From contig CM066923.1 in the NCBI GenBank assembly GCA_033964015.1, forward strand, positions 6,313,978-6,377,977: a stretch of 64,000 nucleotides of DNA, read 5' to 3'. This DNA comes from Scolanthus callimorphus (Eukaryota > Cnidaria > Anthozoa > Actiniaria > Edwardsiidae). A program made the translations under genes and the position numbers. This document shows, piece by piece, positions 36,040 through 58,540 of the stretch; position 1 is the first letter of the stretch, and each line of letters begins with the position of its first letter. Under the pieces are notes generated by a model. That model saw only the letters and a list, made by a program, of their open reading frames with translations. It did no database searches and had not been told where the DNA came from.

Positions 36040-36770
36040 TTGATTAACAGCTTATAATTTTCATTTACACGATATTTCGGTCAGCCAGTACCGACCTTCT
36101 TCAGGTAATGGTGAATATTTACATTGGTAACTACTATAAATAAAATAACCGTCAAAATTCAAACGTGAAATAGATACATACAAGTGGAGTGTCACGTGAT
36201 AAAACGTAACAGGAAGTCACTAAAAGATACATAGATACATAAAGATCTAACAGCTGAAATTGTTAAAATTTTCGTCTCTAGTATTGATACCTTTGGGGGA
36301 TAAAGTTTGACCTCTGTTGATAAAAAAAGCCTCCCTAGCTTTCCTAACAGAATCTCTTTTGTTAGTCAGTCGTTCTAGAGGGATAAGTAGCATGTCTGTG
36401 GATGTATGGTTAGGGGTGTTATGAAAATGGAGAGCTGCGGTAGTGGGTGTAGATTGGCTGTCAGAGTCAAGTGTGCGTCTGTGCTCATTGAAACGTTCCC
36501 GTAATTGTCGTTTGGTTTCACCTATGTATTGAAGTTTACAGCGCTTGCAGTGAATCATGTATATAACATTAGAAGTTTTGCATGTGATTTTAGAAGTTAT
36601 CCTACGTGTTTCATTAGTTGACGAAAAAGTGTAATGTGTTAGTCCATCAGCAATATAATTACAAGTGTAACAGTTATCACCACAACGGTACGAGCCTGAA
36701 GTTTGGTTAATTACATTAGGGCTTTTTAACTGCGCTTTAACTAAAAGGTCGCGGAGAGTCCGCCATCATT
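36040..36770 (-). mobile_element. Penelope-like retroelement, 3' fragment with GIY-YIG domain
   Basis: On the minus strand the frame enters near 36760 and includes a Cys cluster (CGDNCYTC), then VIYMIHCKRCKLQYIGETKR, the GIY-YIG endonuclease signature (residues IHC..C...YIGET) with the downstream RFNEHR and TLDSDS...LHFH parts, ending at 36247. The catalytic Glu region is present (KAREAFFINR). The reverse transcriptase is missing, so the copy is 5'-truncated. A hammerhead ribozyme follows in its 3' region (36055-36115). It sits inside an older repeat with GTTTTGAAAACGC words on both sides (35895-35985 and 36795-36835). Confidence 0.85.
36055..36115 (-). ncRNA. Type I hammerhead ribozyme of the Penelope-like element
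   Basis: Minus-strand core at 36104-36071: CUGAAGA, then A and a 4-bp helix II (GGUC/GACC) with a 10-nt loop, then GAAA, then UAUC with cleavage after the C. Helix III is the tiny AUAU palindrome, suited to dimeric folding as known for Penelope-type hammerheads. Flanks CACCAUUAC and GUGUAAAUG can pair as helix I with an internal loop. All invariant core positions are intact. Confidence 0.75.
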
Positions 36771-37607
36771 TGAACAATCTGACGTCATCGTTTTCGGAGT
36801 TTCGTTTTCAGGCGTCCACACGATACGCTAAGGTATCCTTTTAAAGAAAATCTACTCTGGATAGCGTTTCAAGACGTTTGTTTGAGTCCGTGCTTTTTTC
36901 CCAGGGTCGTAGCTAGTGGTTCTGGTGTGCCTGTGAACAAAATGGGGCACCATACATTTGTACAGATGTGACCCCTCCCCCCCTCCCCCCTCACAACGTT
37001 GGCTGGCTACGCCCTCCCCTGGCCTGTTTCCGTTAATATCTTGCTTTTTATACATGTAAGACGCAAGAAAATCCTAAATATCGGGGTTACAAAAAATCGC
37101 TGGCACTCTTTATAGATTGCACTGTCCTTAGTGTATTAACTGGCATTACGATACAAAAAAGGCGTTCCACTATGTAAATGCACAATCTGTGGAGTGCTTT
37201 ACTAGCCTAGTCCACCCAGCTGTTTTGGGGTTTTTGCTATTAAGAAATTAGCATTTTGTATTTATTTATTGATTGATTAATCAATCATTACGTTAGTATG
37301 ATATATATTTTTTATCATCCTAGTGTATAGTCGTATGACTTCGAGGATTAAAATAAATGAGATGAGAATTTTGCATTATTGACCCACCCAACGACTCCTA
37401 CAGTGTGTTCGATCTCCTTATAGAGTTTAATATTTAACAATTAGACTACGAGTTCGAGTTTTCTATGAGTCAATAGATAGTTAACGAGACTCATAAACGA
37501 GAACGAGTAGTCTAATTGTTCTAGTAGAAACCCACTAGCATACCACGGCCTTCGATTTGTTGCTTAAACGTATTTATTTTCATGGTTTTACGCTAGCGAT
37601 TTCGCTA

Positions 37608-37648
37608 CTCACTATCTATTACGTGATAGATAGTGAGTAGCGGAGCCA
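37608..37648. repeat. Perfect short hairpin
   Basis: CGCTACTCACTATCTATTACG is followed directly by its inverse, inside a repeat whose other pieces recur near 34690-34760 and 38750-39250. Confidence 0.7.
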
Positions 37649-38014
37649 ATCAGATTGCAGGATTCGTGAAAGTATGCGAGTGGGTTTCTACTAAATTTGC
37701 ATAGGCGAATATAACATTGAAAGCATTGGGGATCGCGCGCGCACTTTATTAGAAACTAAAAAATATATTTTTTTTGTCGAAAACGTCACTTGAGTAGTTA
37801 TACTAAAACAATTTTCGTCTCGGTGACTATTCGCCGATATTTACGTCGCCTTCGGCGACTAATTGTTAAATAGCAAAATGGGGAACGTCTCGACCAATCA
37901 GCGGGGGCATCTATCACAACGTTCTCGTGTCTCTCCCAAAATCACGCGTGCTCTATTGCGCCGATAAAGTCATAGAAAATTGTGCTCTGATGCTTAAAAT
38001 TATAGTGATTGTAA

Positions 38015-38747
38015 AGGCTGGTTTCCATATAGTCGTATCAGTCGTACGAGTCGTATCGGTCGTATGAAACAGGCCTCCAGCAGAGACAGGACGACTCGTA
38101 CGACCTTGCATATGACCCTTGCGTTGCTTGGTTCCCATATGGTCGTATCAGTCGCTTGACAGCATGTGATTTTCAAATGGCGGTTACCAACAGAAGCGCG
38201 AGTCTTCAAGGCCCCTACAGTCCCGTTTTTACGCAGAAAAGGCAAGAGAGTCAATTTTTGGCTCGCACAATCACTTCGCTTCACTAGAAACTTGAAGTGT
38301 GTATCTTTTCTAAAGTTTCATCCCCGTATCATCGGTTTTTACTGATAATAAAGTAAATTTCTTCACAAAAATCGCGAGGCCGTTTTCTCAGACGTTCACA
38401 TCTTCACTGGCTAGTGTACAATGATATTTTAGAGCAAAGCAAGGCTTTTTGCGATCGCATTGAGTATGCGCCGCCATGTTTTTCGGTCGTATGAGTCGTA
38501 CGAGTCGTATGCGATGGTTTCCATTAAAAAACTGCTGTCGTATCTCGCCCATTTCCGGTCGTATGAGTCGTAGAGATAGATTTTTTTTCTATCTCAGACG
38601 ACCGTCAAACGACCCGTCGTATCAGTCGTATTGGTCGTATGAGTCGTCCGAACGAGTGTTTCCATATAGTCGTACGGGTCGCGTGAAATTTTTCACAGAC
38701 GACAGATACGACTCGTACGACTGATACGACTATATGGAAACCAGCCT
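38015..38747. mobile_element. Harbinger-like nonautonomous element with TAA duplication
   Basis: Begins AGGCTGGTTTCCATATAGTC and ends with the exact inverse; the perfect inverted ends exceed 35 bp. TAA flanks both sides (38012-38014, 38748-38750), as in PIF/Harbinger insertions. The termini are 9-bp arrays of the form NGTCGTANN, repeated again in the interior near 38483-38650. No transposase is encoded. Confidence 0.85.
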
Positions 38748-38803
38748 TAACACTGAAAGCATCCCAATTTGGGGATCGCGCACGCACTTTATTACGACAA
38801 CTA

Positions 38804-39120
38804 AGGGAAGTGGTCAAAACATCTGTACTCGAATGGGACCCGATGGGGTGGTGTATGCCGCAACCAACCTTCTTTTAGGAAAAAACGGCCATTTTTAAAT
38901 GCGAATATCTCGTAAAATAATAAATTAACACAAACGATAGGCTCAGCACCGTCTTCTTTATAGCGAGAGCAACGCATCATGCAATAAAATCCAACACCCC
39001 ATACTTGAGCATGGAGAAAATGGGCATTGAAAAAGCGGGTGGGTAGGTACAACCCGGGACCTACCACCTCCCGTGATAAAATCGGGTCCCGGTCGAGTAC
39101 AAATGTTTTGACCGCTTCCC
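38804..39120. mobile_element. TA-flanked TIR element nested in an older repeat
   Basis: Ends AGGGAAGTGGTCAAAACATC and its inverse (..GTTTTGACCGCTTCCC), with TA at 38802-38803 and 39121-39122. The flanks rejoin into a repeat also seen uninterrupted at about 37717-37815. Confidence 0.75.
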
Positions 39121-39369
39121 TAAAAAGATATCCCTTAACACGAATTTTTTTGTCGAAGTCACTTGAGTAATTATACTAAAACAATTAGTCGCCTCAGGCT
39201 CTGTTAATATCGGCGAATAGTCACCAAGGCGAAGTCGATTAATTAAAATGACGATTATCATCAATGGTTAAATTGCCTTAAAATTACGATTACCATCGTT
39301 TTTGGGGCATGACTATATGCCTTGAATTATCTTTGTTCTATTAAAAACTATCAATAGAACGAAGCGATG

Positions 39370-39690
39370 TGTATAATAATAATAATTTTATTTTAACACG
39401 AGCAAAACAATCAGGGCTTAAAAACTACAAATTATCAATGCTATCTATAAATATATGTATAAAAATCTAATTATATTGTCTATACTATTTTAAAATTGCC
39501 TGCTTTCCATGAATGCCGTGTATTAAAAATCAAAATAAATCCCCACAGCCATGTTTAAAGCTGTCCAGAGATTCTGCTTGACGAAGGCTGTTCCAAAGCA
39601 CCGCACCGCTGTATTGAAAACTGTTTTTATATAGTTTGTGCGGGGCTTTGGAACAGCAAGTTTGTTCATGGTGTCTCTCAATGTGTATAA
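39370..39690 (-). pseudogene. LINE reverse-transcriptase C-terminal fragment with 3' end
   Basis: On the minus strand, words like VPKPRTNYIK and YSGAVLWNSLRQAESLDSFK match the common C-terminus of CR1/Jockey-type LINE proteins, split by a frameshift. It ends in an AT-rich tail with ATT repeats at 39370-39390. Confidence 0.6.
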
Positions 39691-39904
39691 TGAGTGAGGC
39701 TACTACGGTTCATGATGCAAAATAGTCCGAACCCCAAAAAGCAAAACAGGCCGACCCCACGACCCTTTCAGAGTATCTGATACAAGTGTTTTTTAATACA
39801 AGTGTACCACTTCAACCTAGATTCACATGGGACACTTGCACATGTCAAATAACCATGTCACCAGATTGATGATAATCGGTTACCATATCAACCATATCCA
39901 TAAC

Positions 39905-39971
39905 TAGCCTGAATTTCAGCCGTCTTTTCTCCCTAGAGTGTAGGAAGAAAAGACGGCTGAAATTCAGGCTA
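39905..39971. repeat. 67-bp perfect hairpin
   Basis: TAGCCTGAATTTCAGCCGTC... and its exact inverse around a short loop. Confidence 0.85.
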
Positions 39972-40417
39972 ACCCATAACTTACTGTTAGCAAAGGCAAA
40001 ACACTGCTCGAGGACTGCTCAGTACATCTCCAGGAAAACCGTGTTATGAATACTGGTCCCAGGCTCAATATGAAAAAAAAGTCATGCCTCCAATTTTGAA
40101 AGCATTGGTGGGTTTATTATTATGTCTTTGTTGCATTCAAGCATTTACAGCAGTTACAATATAAATAACACAAAAACTTATATTATTAGATAAAGTATTA
40201 ACTTGCTATTAGAAGATTAAATAATCTGCATATTCATACCAGTGAAATACCATTTGAGTTCTGAACAATTTGATAACTTCATTACATTTTGCATTCATCC
40301 AAACTTGTCCAGATGTTAAACAAGATTACAGACATTTTTGGCATATTACTCAGGCAGCTATAAATGCATGCTCTCTCTTTTCTTTAGAACTGCCTTTGGG
40401 ATGTAACACAATTACCA

Positions 40418-40609
40418 CAATGTGTGTTTCCAGAAATTATCCATACCCCCTATGGAAGGGACTGGAAATTCCGGAGGGGTGGGGGGTCAATTTATCTGAT
40501 CTTTTCCATACAAATACTGTATTTTTCTTCGGAAATTCCAGAGGGGTGAGGGGATCACTTTTCAACGCCCTTCCGTTGGGGGGTATGGATATTTTTTTGA
40601 ACCACACAA
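40418..40609. mobile_element. TIR element, copy 1 (GTGTGG/TATCCATACCCC type)
   Basis: Inverted ends pass through ATCCATACCCCC. Copy 2 with the same ends is in PCCB intron 6 at 47527-47728. The following 40610-40700 is a second repeat also flanking the element at 15645. Confidence 0.65.
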
Positions 40610-40916
40610 TGCAATACATGCATACAAGGCACTTGGTTTTTGAAATGTGATGCAACCACTGACATGCAGTGCACACATTCATTATAGCTGGAATCGTCCA
40701 TAGAAAAGCCTTAAATCCTTTGTATTTTCAACAGATTAGCATAATATTATTTTACTATACAAACATGGTAGGCTCCTAAAAGTACAAACCCTTCACACTA
40801 AATCAGAGTTTCTGATACACTTATGGTAATCATGTAAAAAGAGCAATGCATTTTAGGCAGGTTGTTTCAGTTCCTAGTGTGAGAGAATTCAAACTGATGA
40901 ACTACTTGGTCACAAT

Positions 40917-41426
40917 AGACCAAATCTGCTAACAGTGTTTACATCTTGCAGCCACCCAATAGACCCTTATCACGCTAATATGGCTTAATGATATCTTATA
41001 GTTATCAGGAAATGAAGTTCGGGATTCAATTCAGCACATCCGTATTAGTAAAAATGCAAAGTTTGGTGAAGATTGGTTTAATACTGACCAAGATATGATT
41101 TTTCTAAATTGATGATTCTTACAATAAAATGTATGGTGGTAGCGCATGGATGCGCTACAAGCCTCGTTTTGATGTTTTTCCCATACAAGGCAGAAAGCTT
41201 AACCTTTCAAAATTAATATCTCAGCCAGTTTTGGAGTAATTCTTCCCAAACTTTGCAGCTTTTCTAATACGGATGTGCTGATTTGATTTATGGACTTCGT
41301 TTCCTGATAACTATAAGATATTATTAATGCATATTAATGTGGTATGGGTCTATTCAGATCATGTGATGATTGCTTTGGGTGGATACATTCCCCATCGGCC
41401 TTCTGCCTCATGGGCTATTGACTCAG

Positions 41427-41457
<31 letters not shown>

Positions 41458-41473
41458 TTAGCCGATTTGGTCT
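40917..41473. mobile_element. Foldback element, copy 2, split by a nested element
   Basis: Same ends as 20104-20316 (AGACCAAATC and inverse). The left arm is interrupted after GCCACCCAA. Confidence 0.7.
40962..41350. mobile_element. Nested TA-flanked element
   Basis: 389 bp with ends GACCCTTATCAC and the inverse of GACCCATACCAC, TA on both sides, and inner arms with CTTATAGTTATCAGGAAA and inverse. It sits in the foldback at 40917-41473. Confidence 0.7.
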
Positions 41474-41638
41474 ATGCTGCTTGTAGTCACAAGTCTTATC
41501 TCATTTGGGACAAAAGCAGCAGCAATAAATACTACAACACTGACAAGTACTCCAGAATGCATGGGCATTAAGGCATGAGATGTTTACAAGGGTAGAATAA
41601 CAGTATTTGACATCAAGTCAAGGGCTTCGAAGCAAAGC

Positions 41639-42739
41639 TCAAGAAAGGTTGATATCCTTATCATTATCAAACTGCAGTTTACTGATGTCAGTGATTCTTG
41701 TGTTGTTATTGTTAAAGGGGTTTGCACAGTTGCAGCAAAAACACTGCTCGCAGGATTCGTCTCTCACATAACATGGACAACGCCTTCCAACGCACCTCTG
41801 AGCAGATGACCCGATTGATGACACCCCACATCTGCATCTTTTCCCTTGTGATTTCTTTGCATCAACAGCTTCAGCTGTTGTTTCCATGGTAACAATGTCT
41901 GTCTCCATGTCATCAACAACTTGGACCTCTTCATTTGTGTGATCATTGCTGATTGTCTCAACAATGTGCTCATTGATCGGTTCCAATCCATTCTTTTCCA
42001 TTGCTGCTAATTTCTTTAACTTCTTTTTCTTGTTATAATTGTATATCGCACCCTTGAAATGCTTTCTTTTCCTTTTAACTTTATTATTATTCATTTGCCC
42101 ATTGCTGCCATTCAATCCTCCAATCATCTGAATCAGCTTCCGTTTTGAGATCTGGGCCACTTCCGCCGGAAGTTCGCTCTGGCTGTCACGTGAGCTGGCG
42201 GCCATTTTGTCGTTCGAGTTGGTGGCTAAAATGTTTTCGGCGTGCGAAACGATATCGTTTGACCTTCTCGCAGGTACCGGTCGGGAGCATTTCATACATT
42301 CATCCATGGATATCGGACTAGAAATAGCCTCGTGTAAGATAGCCATCGTGGCATTGTATTCTCCGTTTAACGTTGTAAGCCGCTTGATGGCCGACGACTC
42401 AGTAATAAACTCGCAGAGTTTCTGATAGCAAGCGAGCACAATTCTTGTTTGTCTGTCTTCAACCAACTTTTCCAGATTAAGACACCACCTGCAACCTGGA
42501 TTTAGAGCTCTTTTCTTTCTGAGGCAACCTCGACAGACATAGTGTTGGCAACATTGCGATCCAAACGGATCGACAAGTAAGCCTCGACAAACACGGCAAG
42601 ACAGAGCTTGGCGTAGCTTCGGTAGCAGCTGAAATAGCTCCTCCCATACAGTAGGATTTTCGTCGCTGACAGATAGCATGCATTTGCAGGCTTCCACATA
42701 CAACGTTGTAGCGTTCATCAGTGTGTTTTGTGGCAACAT
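41639..42739 (-). CDS. MSL2: MSL2-like RING-type E3 ubiquitin ligase
   Basis: Single coding exon, 366 residues from the ATG at 42739 (a second ATG at 42718 aligns as well with the vertebrate start; the frame extends upstream only from a TTG). The N-terminal helix NATTLYVEA...LLPKLRQAL precedes a C3HC4 RING finger: C48, C51, C64, H66, C69, C72, C83, C86. The C-terminal CXC domain, about residues 302-338, has the Cys-rich RCRCGVSS...RCPCYV...CFCCNCANPF pattern of MSL2. Basic stretches (KRKRKHF, KKKKLKKL) fit a nuclear protein. In the MSL complex it partners MSL1 with MOF (H4K16 acetylation) and ubiquitinates histone H2B; that is known from fly and human. It is shorter than human MSL2 (577), mainly in the linker. 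Confidence 0.93.
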   Translation of the reverse strand: MLPQNTLMNATTLYVEACKCMLSVSDENPTVWEELFQLLPKLRQALSCRVCRGLLVDPFGSQCCQHYVCRGCLRKKRALNPGCRWCLNLEKLVEDRQTRIVLACYQKLCEFITESSAIKRLTTLNGEYNATMAILHEAISSPISMDECMKCSRPVPARRSNDIVSHAENILATNSNDKMAASSRDSQSELPAEVAQISKRKLIQMIGGLNGSNGQMNNNKVKRKRKHFKGAIYNYNKKKKLKKLAAMEKNGLEPINEHIVETISNDHTNEEVQVVDDMETDIVTMETTAEAVDAKKSQGKRCRCGVSSIGSSAQRCVGRRCPCYVRDESCEQCFCCNCANPFNNNNTRITDISKLQFDNDKDINLS

Positions 42740-43119
42740 TCGAGGCGAAAAACGAACGAATACACTCCTCAAAGCCCACGCTTTTAGCAACGATGCAACG
42801 CGCTTGTTTTTAAATGCACGTTTTAGAAGCGCATGCGTTGATTAGATTAAAACACGTGGGATGGGCAAAAATTTCCTTCCGGGGCGGGGTAAAGGGCATA
42901 TTTCATATAAATTGATTTCCTTGAAAATTATTGGAATAGAAATCTTAAAAATAATAAACAGTTAAATAAGTACTGAGTTTCTGAATTGTATTTAAAAAAG
43001 TAAATTAAAGTCAACATTTAGGCTGATACTAAAAGAAATGTTTTCAATTCCACTCCCCTCCCTAGAAAGTCGTGTTTTGTTAACGATGATCTTTTCGATC
43101 TCAAGTGGTCGAGCTTGAA
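42740..43119. promoter_or_regulatory. Shared MSL2/PCCB divergent promoter
   Basis: 380 bp separate the two ATGs. Within 61 bp lie an NRF1-like GCGCATGCG (42829-42837), an E-box CACGTG (42853-42858), an ETS-type CTTCCGG (42876-42882) and a GC box GGGGCGGGG (42881-42889). No TATA box is apparent. This set is typical of bidirectional promoters of nuclear genes for mitochondrial proteins. Occupancy is inferred. Confidence 0.65.
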
Positions 43120-56015
<12,896 letters not shown>

Positions 56016-56282
56016 AGAGCGAACAATCAATGGATAGTTCAAGAAACGGGTGTGTTAGAGGCGGAGGTGAATAATTTAATGTAATTAAAGTAACACAAAA
56101 AGATAGATAAAATAATTTACTGTCTTGATTATAGGCCGAGAAAGAATCACTGCGACGAGCTGATCGCGAAATTCATAAGGGAATTGGTACTTCAGTGATG
56201 TGATAGAGTGGTTTACATAAACCCGGTGAATAATTTTATTTGCTTTGTTCTCCTTTTGCAGAGGGATGTAGGAGCATGGTTT

Positions 56283-56762
56283 TAGCCGGGGGGGGGGGGG
56301 GGGGGGGGGGGGACTCCCATATTTTTGGGGCGGGGGTGCTCGTCGGGAACTTTCGTTTTGACCCCTAAAAGGTACCAAACATGGCGTCGCTTAGTTGATT
56401 TTGACCCCTAAAAGGTACCAAACATAGCGTCGCTTAGTTGATTTTGACCCCTAAAAGGTACCAAACATGGCGTCGCTTAAATCATTTTGACCCCTTATAG
56501 GTACCAAACATGGCGTCGCATAGTTGATTTTCCCTCGCTTAGTTGATTTTTCTCGCGTATTTTTACAAGGAAAATACGTCTGAAATTCAGCCTACCAACA
56601 AGTGTGATTTGCCTGATTTGCTAGAACGGACCTCTAACAGGTATCTGGAAAAATTACACGTTTTCGAATTTTACCCCTAAAAGGTACCAGAGGCCTGATT
56701 TTAAACCCTAAAAGGTACGACGAGCACCCCGCCCAAAAATACCCCCCCCCCCCCCCCCCACA
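56283..56762. mobile_element. Poly-G/poly-C bounded element, copy 2, downstream of PCCB
   Basis: A 24-G run near 56289 and a C16 run near 56744. The left half repeats CCCCTAAAAGGTACCAAACA TGGCGTCGCTTAGTTGATTT about four times (~44-bp period). It shares TGCTCGTCGGGAACTTTCG and inverted CGACGAGCACCCC with copy 1. 56763-57193 shows nothing recognisable. Confidence 0.75.
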
Positions 56763-57193
56763 ATCCAACAAATACACACTCTCCGCTCCTACGCCTCTTT
56801 AGTTCACTGCAGTTCTTTTTTCTCGTCCTGCACACTCATAACTGATAACTAAATACATAATTCATAAGTCCACAGAATTGAGAGAACTCCTCTTTCAGAC
56901 ATCGATCTTTTACCGTGTGTCGCAAACGAAAACTAAACTGCCACAAACTTTTATAACTCTCAATGCGGTCAAGTCATTTATTAATTTGCATATTTCATTA
57001 GGCCAGATCCACCGAAATTAAAAGGTAATTACTAGCAATTAGACTTACGCGGCAAAAAATTGATCGAAAAAGGCTTTAATTTCAAAATAATTAATCATAT
57101 AAAAGATAAAAAATAAATTAGACTGACAATGGACCATGATTTGTTGGAGCATAGTTTTATTTTTGTTAAGGAGAGTTTTTACCTTGCATAATC

Positions 57194-57332
57194 CACGGGG
57201 AATTTCTGCAGAAACCCATGGAAGTGTTCGGATTTCCCACGGCTATCCATGTGAATTACGAACACTTCCCATGCGTGTGCCTTGGGAAATTCAGCTTTTC
57301 CCATGGATGGGTTTCTGCAGAAATTCACTGTG
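57194..57332. mobile_element. TIR element, copy 2 of the family at 18313
   Basis: Ends CACGGGGAATTTCTGCAG and CTGCAGAAATTCACTGTG; same core as 18313-18492. Confidence 0.75.
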
Positions 57333-57723
57333 TAACCTAGCTGATGTATAAATATGTCGTTAAATATTATTTCTTGTAGTTGTGTGTAGCCCTGTTTACT
57401 CTGTTATTCCTTTTTTTTCTATCGTGAAATATTTACAGTTTAGTGTTTTAGTTACAGTTTTGTGTTTTGCTATCCTATCCTTTTCTGATGTTAAATGTTA
57501 TCAATTTTTCCGTGTTCGTACCAGCCTGCAGATCAAACCAAAATAGAATACTTAAAAAGATACTTTTAAAACACGCTAATTTTATAGTGTAAAAAAGTGT
57601 TGTCCATAACGTAATATATATTAAATAATAAGCTTTTAAAGCTTTTGTCATACACACTTGTCCTCCTATTATCATGTCCGGTTTCGCCTGATCAACCCAA
57701 TGAGGGCCTGGAAGTCTACACAT

Positions 57724-57879
57724 ACAGCTATAGCGCTATTCACTGTTTATCAACATTGCCATTCTAATGCTAATGTGCCAACCGTAGATTGAATAGCGCC
57801 ATTGTTCTGTGAACCAATCGATCTCTGGTTGGCACATTAATAACAATGGATAACGTCAGCGTGAACAGCGCTATAGTTC
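57724..57879. mobile_element. Short TIR element
   Basis: CTATAGCGCT at both ends in inverted orientation, plus inner TGTGCCAACC and GGTTGGCACA. About 155 bp, no ORF. Confidence 0.7.
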
Positions 57880-58540
57880 AATAAAGGCTGCCGACCTTGT
57901 GCGCTCTGACGAATAATCTTTCTTTGTTTGGGGTGCTTCGATATTCATAGCAGAAAAACAAAGAAAGAATATTCGTGGGAATGCCACGTGATCTGAAATG
58001 GGAAAACATTACGCCCAAGGTAAAGAGGTATATTCTTGTGGCTCACTTATATTTTGCAGCTCCTTGTGCATTTCTTTATTTCTTTTGTTTTGAGGACCAT
58101 GCGTATACATTATCATTGTGATACTAAGTGAACCCCCTTGATAAATTATCTGACCATTTATATAGTAGTGATCGAACCTTGTGCTCTTTCTAATGCCATG
58201 GAACTCTAGTTCGCTCATTGCATCTTTATCTCTCACTAGCACCAACGTCAGTCAATACCAGATCATCTTTGATTCTCGAACCTGGATATTTCTGCGAAGC
58301 TTTCTTCTTTCTTTCTTCTTTCTTCTTTCCTTCTTCTTTTATTTGTGGAAAATATGAGAATGTAAAAGCTCTCGAAATATCCCATCCTGGAAAAAAAAGT
58401 TTAAGTAAATCAGAAAACGATTTAACCATGCGTCGTGTATTTTGTTTCTAGTATCGTGGTCGATAGCATGGAATATGAAAGTAAGGAACTGAGCTGCTAT
58501 GGCAATTTCACTCAGATGTGTACCTTTAAATCGAACTTAC

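Noticed and set aside
58009..58245. 78-codon minus-strand frame as last exon of the basic gene
   Set aside because: Its end runs into the CTTGGGTGTAATG-type repeat and no acceptor in the right phase was evident.
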